Source: Halomonas zincidurans B6
GTDB taxonomy: Bacteria; Pseudomonadota; Gammaproteobacteria; Pseudomonadales; Halomonadaceae
Length of the DNA: 64,000 nucleotides
Reading direction: 5' to 3'
Assembly: GCF_000731955.1 (NCBI RefSeq)
Contig: NZ_JNCK01000001.1
Location: forward strand, 3,224,001 to 3,288,000
A program made the translations under genes and the position numbers. Below are positions 52,710 to 63,586 of the stretch, piece after piece. Under the pieces are notes generated by a model. It saw only the letters and a program-made list of their open reading frames with translations, did no database searches and was not told the origin of the DNA. Within the stretch, counting starts at the first letter, position 1. Each line of letters starts with the position of its first letter.

Positions 52710-53579
52710 TCAATCGCCGGCCAACCACTCGGTGACGAGGCGTTGCTCGGCGAAGCCGGCCAGGTCGAGTGCGGGGTCGGCCAGTGCATCCAGCCAGGCC
52801 ACCGCGAAGCTGCCCGGCCCGGCGGCGTGGGCTTCGGCCCGCTCGGCCGCTGCCGCGGCATGTACATGGGCGGCGAGCATGGCCCCGACGACGTCGTCGC
52901 AGACCGCGGCGTAGGCGGCGGCTATTGCCCCCAGCGCGCAGCCGCTGCCGGTCATGCGCGCCTGCCAGGCGCTGCCGCCGTCGAGGCGCAGCTCGAGCGG
53001 GCATGCCCGGCCATCGTTGTCGGCCCGCGCCACCAGGCGATCCTGCACCCCGGAAACCGCCACGCCGCCGCACCGCGCGAGCAATCGGCGGGCGGCGTCG
53101 CGGGCCTCCGCGCTGGCACGCGCGCTGTCGACGCCGCGCCCGCCGCCTTCCGCCTGACCACCCAGGGCGATGACCTCGGCGGCGTTGCCACGCAATAGCG
53201 TCGGCCGGTGCGCCAGCAGTTCCTCGGCCCAATGGCGGCGCAGCGTCAGCGCGCCGGCGCCCACCGGGTCGAGCACCCAAGGCACGCCCACCTCGCCGGT
53301 CGCGGCGATGGCGCGATGCATCGCCTCGATCTGGTGGTCGCTGGGGGTGCCCTGGTTGACCAGCACGGCGCCGGCCTGGCGCGCCACGTCGGCGGCTTCC
53401 TGGGGATGATCGGCCATCACCGGCGCAGCGCCGATCGCCAGCAGGGTGTTGGCGACCACGTTGATGGTGACCCGGTTGGTCAGGCAGTGAACCAGCGGCG
53501 AGCGCTCTTTCAAGCGCCGGTGAGCCTCGCTCACCGTCTGCGGTGTCGGGGGCTGGGCGGCGCACTTGCGTATGGTCAT
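52710..53579 (-). CDS. thiM: Hydroxyethylthiazole kinase
   Basis: 289 aa from the ATG at 53577-53579 with GGGAG upstream (a frame to 53621 exists). SPLVHCLTNRVTINVVANTL is the substrate-binding start of ThiM, VPWVLDPVGAGALTLR and LRGNAAEVIALGG the core, and MTGSGCALGAIAAAYAAV the ATP/anion-hole motif with catalytic Cys. It phosphorylates the thiazole alcohol in thiamin salvage. No other thi genes are nearby. Confidence 0.93.
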   Translation of the reverse strand: MTIRKCAAQPPTPQTVSEAHRRLKERSPLVHCLTNRVTINVVANTLLAIGAAPVMADHPQEAADVARQAGAVLVNQGTPSDHQIEAMHRAIAATGEVGVPWVLDPVGAGALTLRRHWAEELLAHRPTLLRGNAAEVIALGGQAEGGGRGVDSARASAEARDAARRLLARCGGVAVSGVQDRLVARADNDGRACPLELRLDGGSAWQARMTGSGCALGAIAAAYAAVCDDVVGAMLAAHVHAAAAAERAEAHAAGPGSFAVAWLDALADPALDLAGFAEQRLVTEWLAGD

Positions 53580-53664
53580 GGCGGCTCCCTGTCGCGAAGA
53601 GGAAACGGTACCGGCCAGCATGCCGCTGGCCGGTACCGGGCTCCCTACAGGATAGCGTGTCGAG

Positions 53665-55026
53665 CTAGTCGCGAAAGCGCCGGCAGGCCGGCCAGTGCTT
53701 CATCAGCAGGTAGTAGGTGAGGCCGGCGGGGGCGAGGCTGATGTACCACCCCAGATCCGTGAACGCGACCGCCGCCGCGAAGCCGACCAAGGAAGCGATG
53801 ATGGCCGCTGGGTTAATGCCGCGATACGGGCCGTCCTTGTCGTACAGGGCGGTAAGGTCCAGGCTGCGGCGACGGGTGAGGTAGTAGTCGACCACCATGA
53901 CGGCGAAGATCGGGCCGAGGAAGGCGGAGTAGATCTGGATAAACAGCTGCAGTCCGGCGGCGGAGTCGGGTTGCACCAGCTTCCAGGGGAAGGTGGCCAC
54001 GGCGAGCAGCCCCACCAGGATGGTGGAGGTCTTGAAGGGGAGCTTGAAGACGTCCATGAATACGTAGGTCGGCGGCACCACGTTGTTGAGCACGTTGGTG
54101 GTGACCTGGGCGAAGGCGATGAACAGCAGGGTGGTGACCAGCAGCAGGGTGTTGTCCGTCGCGTTGCTGAACACGTCGATTGGATCGACCGTCCCCGTTG
54201 CACCCGAGACCATGAAACCGATCAGGCCCATGAACAGGGTGACCGGCAGAATGGCCATGGTATAGATGGTGGTTATCAGACCCGGGCCAGTATCGCGCAC
54301 GTGCTCCCGAGAGTAGTCGCTGACGTTGAGCATCATGGTCGCGTAGATCCCCAGGTACAGCATGGTCGCAGACCAGAATGGCGCCCCCCATGTGCCCTCG
54401 ATGTCGACCAGGTTGGCCCCGATTTGGTCACCGTATCGGTTGATAACGCTGATGAACATGTAGACCAAGGAGGCCAGGATGAAGACACTGCCGATGTTCT
54501 CCAGCCACTTGATGCCCTTGAATCCGAAGACCGACAGGCCGATCTGGAGCCCCTGGAAGACGATGAACCAGGCGACAATGTTGTCGAAGCCGAACAGGGT
54601 GGCCGTCACCAGGTTGAGGGCGCCCGCGCCGATCCAACTCTGGAATCCGTACCACACCAAGGCGGGGATGGCCCGCACCAGGCCGGGGATCTTGGTGCCA
54701 GCCATGCCGAAGGCGCTGCGCGCCTGGACCACGAAGGGGATGCCGTACTTGTGGCCGGCGGCGCCGTTGATGGCGAGTCCGATGCCGATAACCAGGCATC
54801 CGATGCTGACAGCCAGCACCGCCTGGAGCAGGTTCAAGGTCCCGACCAGGCTGGATCCGACGGTGAACGTCCCGATAGAGACGCACCCACCCATCCAGGC
54901 TGCCAGGTAGGAGGTGCGCCCCATGATGCGGGTCTTCTGCGGTGCCAGGGATTCGTCGCCGGGGGCCTTGGTCGCCGTGGCGACGGCGTCGGGCGCCGCC
55001 CCGGGCTGGGAGGTCGAAGTGGTCAT
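53665..55026 (-). CDS. NCS1-family nucleobase/allantoin-type permease
   Basis: 453 aa with about 12 membrane helices. RTSYLAAWMGGCVSIGTFTV near residue 36 and GIPFVVQARSAFGMAGTKIP near residue 95 are NCS1 signatures, followed by LVWYGFQSWIGAGALN. The N-terminal 30 residues are soluble. NCS1 carriers import cytosine, uracil, hydantoins or allantoin with H+ or Na+. Beside a racemase and puuE-allE-allA, allantoin or a related hydantoin is the likely cargo. Confidence 0.85.
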   Translation of the reverse strand: MTTSTSQPGAAPDAVATATKAPGDESLAPQKTRIMGRTSYLAAWMGGCVSIGTFTVGSSLVGTLNLLQAVLAVSIGCLVIGIGLAINGAAGHKYGIPFVVQARSAFGMAGTKIPGLVRAIPALVWYGFQSWIGAGALNLVTATLFGFDNIVAWFIVFQGLQIGLSVFGFKGIKWLENIGSVFILASLVYMFISVINRYGDQIGANLVDIEGTWGAPFWSATMLYLGIYATMMLNVSDYSREHVRDTGPGLITTIYTMAILPVTLFMGLIGFMVSGATGTVDPIDVFSNATDNTLLLVTTLLFIAFAQVTTNVLNNVVPPTYVFMDVFKLPFKTSTILVGLLAVATFPWKLVQPDSAAGLQLFIQIYSAFLGPIFAVMVVDYYLTRRRSLDLTALYDKDGPYRGINPAAIIASLVGFAAAVAFTDLGWYISLAPAGLTYYLLMKHWPACRRFRD

Positions 55027-55176
55027 ACGTTGCCTCGCGGTGATTGCCGGTTTGTTGTCGTCGCCGCAAGCGGCGGGTCTTGGGTCTGAGGCGTGCTGCG
55101 TCGTTGTTGTAATTGATTGGCGTGTCGGATTTCTGGGTCTTGGGTGGCACCTTGTGTCGTAAGGTTGGCGGGCTCG

Positions 55177-55917
55177 TCAGTGGCGCGCGTCGCTCCAGTC
55201 GGCGAACCGGCCGCTGAACGGCTTGGGTCGTGGAAACGCCAGGTCGCCGTGCTTGCTGGTGTGAAGGCCCAGCCCGACCAGCGCCTCGGCGAGCTTGACC
55301 GAGGCGGTCACGCCCTCGATCACCGGCAGACCCACGGCGTCGCTGATCCGCCCGGTGAGATCGGCCATGCCGCCGCAGCCCAGCACGATCGAGCCGATGC
55401 CGTCCTCGTCGCGGGCGCGCCGGCACTCGGCGACGATGCGCTCGAAGGCCGCCTCATTGTTGTCTTCCAGTTCGAGCACCGGAATCTCGGCGGCACGCAC
55501 CCGCCGGCAGTGGCCGGCGAAGCCGTAACTGGCGAGCAGGTGCTCGGCGATGATCGCGGTGCGCCCCAGCGTGGTGACCACCGAAAAGCGCGTGCTGACC
55601 AGCGTGGCCATGTGGAAGGCGGCTTCGGCGATGCCGATCACCGGCGCCCGGGTCAGCTCGCGCGCGGCCATCAGCCCGGGGTCGCCGAAGCAGGCGACGA
55701 TATAGGCGTCGACCGATTCGCGCTCGCCGCGGCGCACCTCCTCGGCGACGCCGACCGCGCTGATCGCCTCGTCGAAGTGGCTCTCGATCGACACCGGGCC
55801 GTCCTGTGGGTTGACCGCGCTGATGCGCGTGCCCGGCGCGGCGATCGCCTCGGCGGCTTTGCCGATCCTGGCGGTCATGCTGGCGGTGGTGTTGGGATTG
55901 ATGACGCGAATGTGCAC
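55177..55917 (-). CDS. Asp/Glu/hydantoin racemase family, probable allantoin racemase
   Basis: 246 aa from a GTG at 55915-55917 (VHIRVINPNTTASMTARIGK); an ATG at 55983 adds 22 residues unlike the family. The two catalytic cysteines lie in DAYIVACFGDPGLMAARE near residue 79 and IVLGCGGMADLTGRISDAVG near residue 185. The C-terminal PVIEGVTASVKLAEALVGLG is typical of hydantoin/allantoin racemases, which make the isomer used by allantoinase. It is divergent from puuE. Confidence 0.82.
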   Translation of the reverse strand: MHIRVINPNTTASMTARIGKAAEAIAAPGTRISAVNPQDGPVSIESHFDEAISAVGVAEEVRRGERESVDAYIVACFGDPGLMAARELTRAPVIGIAEAAFHMATLVSTRFSVVTTLGRTAIIAEHLLASYGFAGHCRRVRAAEIPVLELEDNNEAAFERIVAECRRARDEDGIGSIVLGCGGMADLTGRISDAVGLPVIEGVTASVKLAEALVGLGLHTSKHGDLAFPRPKPFSGRFADWSDARH

Positions 55918-55972
55918 GGTTGTCTCGCGGCTGAAGGCCGGCCTCACCTGGTTGTCTACGATATGAAAATAC

Positions 55973-55984
55973 TTTGTACACAAA
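55973..55984. promoter_or_regulatory. GntR-type operator-like site in the racemase upstream region
   Basis: TTTGTACACAAA, a near-perfect palindrome (TTTGT-AC-ACAAA), about 55 bases upstream of the racemase start. It shares TTGTA-ACA with 56150-56159. FCD-type GntR regulators often bind TTGTATACAA-like sites, and one is encoded at 62827-63534. Confidence 0.45.
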
Positions 55985-56149
55985 AGTTAGAGGCCGCTGG
56001 CAGCGAATGCAAGCAAAGAAGCGTTGGCCAGGCAGGAAGGTGTCAACGCGTCGTGGAGGATTCGCCGACTTGGCTGAGACCAGGACAAGAGCCAAGTCCA
56101 GCGTCCGGGAACGGCTTGCCGTGGAGGCGCGTTAGGCGCTAGGTTAGCC

Positions 56150-56159
56150 TTGTATACAT
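56150..56159. promoter_or_regulatory. GntR-type operator-like site upstream of puuE
   Basis: TTGTATACAT, 45 bases upstream of the puuE start, resembling the site at 55973-55984 on the other side of the divergent intergenic region. Confidence 0.4.
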
Positions 56160-56204
56160 TGGTCCCGGGCACTCGCCGCCTGTACAACGACAAGGAAAAC
56201 CGTC

Positions 56205-57140
56205 ATGTCTCTATCGGATGCCGCCTACCCCCGCGATCTGATCGGCTACGGCCGCACGCCACCGCAGGCCGACTGGCCGGGCAAGGCGCGCATCGCCGTG
56301 CAGTTCGTGCTCAACTACGAGGAGGGCGGCGAGAGCTGCGTGCTCCACGGCGACAGCCACTCCGAGCAATTCCTCTCCGAGATCGTCGGCGCGGCGGCCT
56401 ATCCCGAGCGCCACATGAGCATGGAGTCGATCTACGAGTACGGCTCGCGGGCCGGTGTATGGCGGGTGCTGCGCGAGTTCGAGCGGCGCGGCCTGCCGCT
56501 TACCGTGTTCGGCGTGGCGATGGCTCTCGAGCGCAACCCCGAGGTCGCCCGGGCGTTCAAGGAACTGGGTCACGAAGTCGCCTGCCACGGCTACCGCTGG
56601 ATCCACTACCAGAACGTGCCGGAGACGATAGAGCGCGACCACATGCGCCGGGCGGTCGAGATCTTCGAGTCGCTCTACGGCGAGAAACCGCTGGGCTGGT
56701 ATACCGGCCGCGACAGCCCCAACACCCGGCGGCTGCTGCTCGACCGGGGCGGTTTTCTCTACGACAGTGATTACTACGGCGACGACCTGCCGTTCTGGAG
56801 CGACGTCAAGGACAGCCAGGGCCAGACGCACCGCCACCTGATCGTGCCCTATACGCTGGATACCAACGACATGCGCTTCGCCTCGCCCACCGGCTTCGAC
56901 CACGGCGAGCCCTTCTTCCAGTATCTGCGCGATGCCTTCGACGTGCTCTATGAAGAAGGCGCGGAGACCCCCAAGATGCTGTCGATCGGCCTGCACTGCC
57001 GGCTGGTCGGGCGCCCCGGGCGCTTCCGCGCGCTGCAGCGCTTCCTCGATCACCTCGAGGCCCACGACCGGGTGTGGATAACCCGGCGTGTGGATATCGC
57101 CCGCCACTGGGCCGAGCATCATCCCGCGTCGCGCGGTTGA
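56205..57140 (+). CDS. puuE: Allantoinase PuuE (polysaccharide-deacetylase fold)
   Basis: 311 aa. YPRDLIGYGRTPPQADWPGK and VQFVLNYEEGGESCVLHGD are the PuuE start, and RHMSMESIYEYGSRAGVWRV, ELGHEVACHGYRWIHY and GLHCRLVGRPGRFRALQRFL complete the family pattern. It hydrolyses the allantoin ring to allantoate without the metal site of classical allantoinase. It opens the rightward puuE-allE-allA group. Confidence 0.93.
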   Translation: MSLSDAAYPRDLIGYGRTPPQADWPGKARIAVQFVLNYEEGGESCVLHGDSHSEQFLSEIVGAAAYPERHMSMESIYEYGSRAGVWRVLREFERRGLPLTVFGVAMALERNPEVARAFKELGHEVACHGYRWIHYQNVPETIERDHMRRAVEIFESLYGEKPLGWYTGRDSPNTRRLLLDRGGFLYDSDYYGDDLPFWSDVKDSQGQTHRHLIVPYTLDTNDMRFASPTGFDHGEPFFQYLRDAFDVLYEEGAETPKMLSIGLHCRLVGRPGRFRALQRFLDHLEAHDRVWITRRVDIARHWAEHHPASRG

Positions 57141-57175
57141 AGCGCTCGACCACCGTCAACGTTTCAAGGTAAGCC

Positions 57176-58000
57176 ATGACACAACCGACCTATTACGCCC
57201 CACACGGCGGGCTGCCGCCGCAGACCCAACTGCTTTCGGACCGGGCGGTGTTCACCGAGGCCTACGCGATCATCCCCAAGGGCGTGATGCGTGACATCGT
57301 GACCAGCAACCTGCCGTTCTGGGACAGGACGCGGCTGTGGGTGCTGTCGCGGCCGCTGTCGGGCTTCGCCGAGACGTTCTCGCAATACATCATGGAAGTC
57401 GCCCCGGGCGGTGGCAGCGACAAGCCCGAGCTCGACCCGGCGGCCGAAGGCGTGCTATTCGTGGTCGAGGGCGAATTGAGCCTGACCCTGGCCGGTGAGC
57501 ATCACATCCTGCAGCCGGGCGGCTATGCGTTCATCCCCCCGGGCTGCGACTGGCGGGTGCGCAACGAAGCCGATAGCGAGGTGCGCTTCCACTGGATTCG
57601 CAAGGCCTACGAGCGCGTCGAGGGCATCGCGACGCCCGAGCCGTTCATCGCCAACGAAGTCGACATCGAGCCGCTGGTGATGCCCGATACCGACGGCAAA
57701 TGGAGCACCACGCGCTTCGTCGACCCTGGCGACATGCGCCACGACATGCACGTCAACATCGTCAACTTCGAGCCCGGCGGGGTGATTCCCTTCGACGAGA
57801 CCCACGTCATGGAACACGGTCTCTACGTGCTCGAGGGCAAAGCGGTCTATCACCTCAACCAGGACTGGGTCGAAGTCGAGGCCGGCGACTACCTATGGCT
57901 GCGCGCGTTCTGTCCGCAGGCCTGCTACGCCGGCGGCCCGGGGCGCTTTCGCTATCTGCTCTATAAGGACGTCAACCGGCACATGAAATTGTGCCTGTAA
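57176..58000 (+). CDS. allE: (S)-ureidoglycine aminohydrolase (bicupin)
   Basis: 274 aa with two cupin domains. YYAPHGGLPPQTQLLSDRAV begins the protein. The first cupin shows EGVLFVVEGELSLTLAGE and GGYAFIPPGCDWRVRN; the second shows HVNIVNFEPGGVIPFDETHV then MEHGLYVLEGKAVYHLNQDW with the Mn2+ ligands. It converts ureidoglycine to ureidoglycolate and ammonia. It starts 35 bases after puuE. Confidence 0.92.
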   Translation: MTQPTYYAPHGGLPPQTQLLSDRAVFTEAYAIIPKGVMRDIVTSNLPFWDRTRLWVLSRPLSGFAETFSQYIMEVAPGGGSDKPELDPAAEGVLFVVEGELSLTLAGEHHILQPGGYAFIPPGCDWRVRNEADSEVRFHWIRKAYERVEGIATPEPFIANEVDIEPLVMPDTDGKWSTTRFVDPGDMRHDMHVNIVNFEPGGVIPFDETHVMEHGLYVLEGKAVYHLNQDWVEVEAGDYLWLRAFCPQACYAGGPGRFRYLLYKDVNRHMKLCL

Positions 58001-58009
58001 AACTGTCTG

Positions 58010-58165
58010 CGCTCGGTCATGCAGTGTTGAAGATCAACTCGGGCGCGAGTCCGATCAAAATGCTCATTTACGACTTGTAAACTCGTGTGCGAGCCCAGTC
58101 CGCTTTTCGCCGATCTTCGCCTCGCCTGACCTTCGCTCGCCTAGTTTTACGAGACGTAGAATCGA
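58010..58165. repeat. Dispersed non-coding repeat, copy 2
   Basis: This block between allE and allA is related to the reverse complement of 985-1155. TGCTCATTTACGACTTGTAA (58061-58080) matches 21 of 24 bases over the extended segment, followed by a CGCC-CGCCTGACCTTCGCTCG block also shared. It is shorter than copy 1 in its left part. Confidence 0.5.
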
Positions 58166-58173
58166 ACAGGGTT

Positions 58174-58668
58174 ATGAACATGCTCGAACTCACCGCCCAG
58201 CCCCTCACCAACGAGGCCTTCGCGCCCTTCGGCGATGTCATCGACACGCGTACGGCCGAGTACTTTCACATCAACGCCGGGCGCACACGGCGCTATCACG
58301 ACCTGGCCAGGGTCGAGACGCTGGGTGACGAGGCGCGCGCCCTGATCAGTATCTTCGTCAGCCAGCCGGTCACGCTGCCGCTGACGCTGGACTTCCTGGA
58401 GCGCCATCCCTTGGGCAGCCAGGCGTTCATGCCGCTGCACGAGGAGCGCTTTCTGGTCGTCGTAGCGCCGCCCGGCGAGACCATCGATCCGGCCGGCATG
58501 CGCGCCTTCGTCACCGACGGCCGGCAGGGCGTCAACTACCGCGCCGGCACCTGGCACGCCATTCAGTCGGTGCTCGAGCGCGAAGGCGAGTTCCTGGTGG
58601 TCGACCGCGGCGGGCCGGGCGACAACTGCGACGAGCACCCCCTGGCCGCACGCATCAGCCTGGCTTGA
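58174..58668 (+). CDS. allA: Ureidoglycolate lyase
   Basis: 164 aa from the ATG at 58174 (MNMLELTAQPLTNEAFAPFG); the frame extends to 58087 through the repeat but without family similarity. FHINAGRTRRYHDLARVETL, ISIFVSQPVTLPLTLDFLER and HPLGSQAFMPLHEERFLVVV, then YRAGTWHAIQSVLEREGEFL, match AllA. It splits ureidoglycolate to glyoxylate and urea, feeding gcl just downstream. Confidence 0.93.
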   Translation: MNMLELTAQPLTNEAFAPFGDVIDTRTAEYFHINAGRTRRYHDLARVETLGDEARALISIFVSQPVTLPLTLDFLERHPLGSQAFMPLHEERFLVVVAPPGETIDPAGMRAFVTDGRQGVNYRAGTWHAIQSVLEREGEFLVVDRGGPGDNCDEHPLAARISLA

Positions 58669-58703
58669 TCATCATTTCATAATATTGGAAATATATTCTA
58701 TAT

Positions 58704-58737
58704 AATGGGTTCGGCATGATTCGCCGGACCCATTTTT
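58704..58737. terminator. Rho-independent terminator after allA
   Basis: AATGGGTTCGGC / GCCGGACCCATT stem (one G-T pair) with a 7-base loop and a T run, separating allA from the gcl transcription unit. Confidence 0.75.
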
Positions 58738-58800
58738 CGTGAATATCGCCCAATATTAGTGGTTTATATGGTGTTTTTCCTGGTTTTCTTCACTGCTTGC

Positions 58801-58827
58801 ATTTAATGGAAAATATTTCCATTAAAT
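58801..58827. promoter_or_regulatory. 27-bp perfect inverted repeat upstream of gcl, IclR-family-like operator
   Basis: ATTTAATGGAAA-ATA-TTTCCATTAAAT: two 12-bp perfect arms around 3 bases, touching the -35 box of gcl. The core TGGAAA-N3-TTTCCA matches the published E. coli IclR consensus TGGAAATNATTTCCA in layout. AllR, the IclR-family repressor of glyoxylate and allantoin genes, would fit; no such regulator is in the window. Confidence 0.7.
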
Positions 58828-58828
58828 A

Positions 58829-58857
58829 TTGACAGCCGTTGCGGCGATGCCTAGCTT
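58829..58857 (+). promoter_or_regulatory. Sigma-70 promoter of the gcl operon
   Basis: TTGACA (58829-58834), 17 bases, TAGCTT (58852-58857), about 40 bases upstream of the gcl start. It lies directly beside the 27-bp inverted repeat. Confidence 0.65.
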
Positions 58858-58898
58858 GAGGTCAACAATAACGACCAAATCTCTCAGGAGGACCGCTC

Positions 58899-60677
<1,779 letters not shown>

Positions 60678-60751
60678 GCCACTGGCGCAGTGCCGGCCCT
60701 GCGCCGGCACTGCACCCATAATAAAGACCAAGCGCAAGAATAGGAGGCAAC

Positions 60752-61558
60752 ATGCCCAAGTTTGCTGCCAATCTCAGCATGCTGTTCACCGAGGAGGACT
60801 TCCTCGACCGCTTCAAGGCCGCCGCCGGTGCCGGCTTCAAGGGTGTCGAGTATCTCTTCCCGTATGACTACGAGCCTGGGCAGATCAAGGAGCGCCTGGA
60901 GGCCAATGGGCTGACCCAGGTATTGTTCAACCTGCCGGCCGGTGACTGGGGTGCCGGTGAGCGCGGGATCGGCTGCCACCCGGATCGTCTCGAGGAATTC
61001 CGCGCCGGGGTCGACCGCGCCATCAAGTACGCCAAGGTTTTGGGCAACACCCAGGTCAACTGCCTGGCGGGTATCAAGCCCGACGGCGTCAGCGACGACG
61101 AGGCCCGCAAGACGCTGGCCGACAACCTGCGCTTCGCCGCCGACAAGCTGGCCGCCGAAGGCATCCTGCTGATCGCCGAGCCGGTCAACACCCGCGACAT
61201 CCCGGGCTTCTTTCTCAACCGTACCGAGCAGGCCCTGGCGCTGTTCGACGAGGTGGGCAGCGACAACCTCAAGCTGCAGTATGACATCTACCATATGCAG
61301 ATCATGGAAGGGGACCTGGCCCCGACCCTCGAGACGCACCTTGATCGCATCGCCCACGTGCAGCTGGCCGACAACCCGGGCCGCCACGAACCGGGCACCG
61401 GCGAGATCAACTATCCGTTCCTGTTCGCCCACATCGACCGGCTGGGCTATGACGGCTGGATCGGTTGCGAATACAAGCCCAAGGCCTCCACCACCGAGGG
61501 GCTGGGCTGGCTGGATGGCGCGCTGAGCGCGCTCCGACAACGCATTCATCCTTACTGA
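60752..61558 (+). CDS. hyi: Hydroxypyruvate isomerase
   Basis: 268 aa TIM-barrel of the AP-endonuclease-2 superfamily. MPKFAANLSMLFTEEDFLDR, FKGVEYLFPYDYEPGQIKER and LIAEPVNTRDIPGFFLNRTE, then LQYDIYHMQIMEGDLAPTLE and PGRHEPGTGEINYPFLF, carry the metal ligands. It interconverts hydroxypyruvate and tartronate semialdehyde. It sits between gcl and glxR with AGGAGG 8 bases upstream. Confidence 0.94.
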   Translation: MPKFAANLSMLFTEEDFLDRFKAAAGAGFKGVEYLFPYDYEPGQIKERLEANGLTQVLFNLPAGDWGAGERGIGCHPDRLEEFRAGVDRAIKYAKVLGNTQVNCLAGIKPDGVSDDEARKTLADNLRFAADKLAAEGILLIAEPVNTRDIPGFFLNRTEQALALFDEVGSDNLKLQYDIYHMQIMEGDLAPTLETHLDRIAHVQLADNPGRHEPGTGEINYPFLFAHIDRLGYDGWIGCEYKPKASTTEGLGWLDGALSALRQRIHPY

Positions 61559-61577
61559 GGCAGCGAGGAGACAGATT

Positions 61578-62462
61578 ATGAGCAAGATCGGTTTCATCGG
61601 CCTGGGCATCATGGGCCGTCCCATGGCGGGTCACCTGCTCGACGCCGGCCACGAGCTGGCCACCGTCAAGCGCGACAAGCTGCTGGCCAGCGAGCTGGCC
61701 GACAAGGGCATGCAGGAGCTGGCCGACCCCAGGGCGGTCGCCGAGGCCTCCGAGGTGATCATCACCATGGTGCCGGACACCCCCGACGTCGAGCAGGTGC
61801 TGTTCGGCGAAGGCGGGGTGATCAAGGGGCTCAAGCCCGGCACCCTGGTGATCGACATGAGCTCGATCGCCCCGCTGGCCACCCAGGAGTTCGCCCAGCG
61901 CATCGAGGCGGCCGGCGGCGAATACGTCGACGCACCGGTCTCCGGCGGTGAGGGCGGCGCGATCAACGCTGCGCTGACGATCATGGTCGGCGCCACCGAG
62001 GAAGGCTTCGAGCGCGCCAACCCGCTGCTCGAACTCATGGGCAAGACCATCACCCACATCGGCGGCCACGGCGCCGGCCAGACCTGCAAGGTGGCCAACC
62101 AGATCGTCGTCGCGCTGACCATCGAGGCAGTGGCCGAAGGCCTGCTGTTCGCCTCGAAGGCCGGTGCCGACGTCGCCAAGGTGCGCGAGTCGCTGCTCGG
62201 CGGCCTGGCCCAGTCGAAGATCCTCGACGTCCATGGCCAGCGCATGATCGATCGCACCTTCGACCCGGGCTTCAAGATCAAGCTGCACCAGAAGGACCTC
62301 AACCTGGCGCTGGAGGGTGCGCGCAGCCTCGATCTGGCGCTGCCCGGCACCGCCAATGCCCAGCAACTGTTTCAGGCCTGTGCCGCCCACGACGGCGCCG
62401 ACTGGGACCACGCCGGCATGGTGCGGGCCCTCGAGGCACTGGCCAACCACGAAATCGAGTGA
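61578..62462 (+). CDS. glxR: Tartronate semialdehyde reductase (2-hydroxy-3-oxopropionate reductase)
   Basis: 294 aa beta-hydroxyacid dehydrogenase. IGFIGLGIMGRPMAGHLLDA is the NAD(P)-binding start, YVDAPVSGGEGGAINAALTI the substrate loop, and GAGQTCKVANQIVVALTIEA holds the catalytic Lys. The C-terminal FDPGFKIKLHQKDLNLALEG is typical. It reduces tartronate semialdehyde to D-glycerate, the last step of the glyoxylate branch. It begins 19 bases after hyi. Confidence 0.94.
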   Translation: MSKIGFIGLGIMGRPMAGHLLDAGHELATVKRDKLLASELADKGMQELADPRAVAEASEVIITMVPDTPDVEQVLFGEGGVIKGLKPGTLVIDMSSIAPLATQEFAQRIEAAGGEYVDAPVSGGEGGAINAALTIMVGATEEGFERANPLLELMGKTITHIGGHGAGQTCKVANQIVVALTIEAVAEGLLFASKAGADVAKVRESLLGGLAQSKILDVHGQRMIDRTFDPGFKIKLHQKDLNLALEGARSLDLALPGTANAQQLFQACAAHDGADWDHAGMVRALEALANHEIE

Positions 62463-62826
62463 CCCTCGCGCGGGCCGCCCGGCCCGCATCCCTTCCCCGT
62501 GGTTTACGGCCCGCCGCCCTTGTGTTCCACCGCGGACGCACCGTGGTGTTCGCCGTTGCCAACCAACGGGTCGGTGCGATAGCTATCGCCTGCATGATCG
62601 CCACGGGGCTACACGCCGCTGATCGGCTCGCGCATTCGCTCGGGGTTGCCGATCGTCGGACTGGCTCACAGCCCATCGTCAAGCCTGGCGGATCATGTAA
62701 TCCTGACCCGCGGCGATGCCATAAGCGCGCATGGTGGTACCAGCACGCTGAAGATTCTGATGTGAGTCGGACGAGTGAGGGGCTTGGTAACAGCTTGCTG
62801 GATAATCATCGGAAAATCGATTGGTA
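62463..62826. other. Intergenic region between glxR and the convergent GntR gene
   Basis: About 360 bases with no convincing gene. A GC-rich hairpin GCGGGCCG-CC-CGGCCCGC (62470-62487) just after the glxR stop may end the operon but lacks a T run. The rest shows no clear structure. Confidence 0.5.
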
Positions 62827-63534
62827 TCAACGCGTATTAATGGCGGCAATGACATCGCCGGTATGCTGGACATGCTCCCCCAGTAGCCGCCTGGCGCGCT
62901 CGCCGTCGCGTGCCTTGAGTGCCTCGAGGATGGCGCGGTGCTCGTCGGTGGATTCCTGCCAGCGGCCGAGGCGGTCCAGCGCCAGATACCGGGCACGCTC
63001 CAGGCGGCCGAGCAGCCGGCGGTGGGTCTCCTCGAGGATAGGGTTCTTGGCGCCGGCCACCAGCAGGGCGTGGATGCGCTGGTTGAGCGCGAAGTAGCCG
63101 TTCCGGTCGCCCTTCGCATGGAGTCTCTCGAGCCGCTCCTGAAGGGCCTCCAGCTGCTTGAGCTCGGTGTTGGTCATGCGCTCGGCGGCCAGGCCCACGG
63201 CCAGGCTCTCGATGCCGGCCTCGACCTCGAAGAGGTGCTCCAGCTCGGTCGGGTCGATGCGGGTCACCACGGCGTTGCGGTTGCGCCGCAGGATGATGAG
63301 ACCCTCGTTAGCCAGTCGCTTGATGGCCTCACGCAGCGGCGTGCGCGAGATGCCCAACTGCTCGCACAGCGTCGGCTCGATGATCCGCTCGCCCGGGGCC
63401 AACTCGCCGTGCACGATCATCCGTTGCAGGATGGGATAGGCTTCCTGGGCCAGCGAGGTGGTCTGGATGCGCCGCCGGCCGGCGGTCGCACTGCCGCCGT
63501 CGTCGACGACGGACGCCTCGGTGTCCGTGGTCAT
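62827..63534 (-). CDS. GntR-family (FCD) transcriptional regulator
   Basis: 235 aa. The winged HTH is AYPILQRMIVHGELAPGERI then EPTLCEQLGISRTPLREAIK and RLANEGLIILRRNRNAVVTR (residues about 30-95). The C-terminal FCD domain is all helical, with metal-ligand residues in FEVEAGIESLAVGLAAERM and FHALLVAGAKNPILEE-like segments (here IHALLVAGAKNPILEETHRR). A 30-residue N-terminal tail precedes the HTH. It lies convergent to glxR beside the allantoin cluster and probably controls it through TTGTA-ACA sites near puuE. The effector is unknown. Confidence 0.88.
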   Translation of the reverse strand: MTTDTEASVVDDGGSATAGRRRIQTTSLAQEAYPILQRMIVHGELAPGERIIEPTLCEQLGISRTPLREAIKRLANEGLIILRRNRNAVVTRIDPTELEHLFEVEAGIESLAVGLAAERMTNTELKQLEALQERLERLHAKGDRNGYFALNQRIHALLVAGAKNPILEETHRRLLGRLERARYLALDRLGRWQESTDEHRAILEALKARDGERARRLLGEHVQHTGDVIAAINTR

Positions 63535-63586
63535 GGCATGGCCTCCTTGGGTCGAGGGGTCGCGAGGCGCGAGGGCCGGGATGCGT

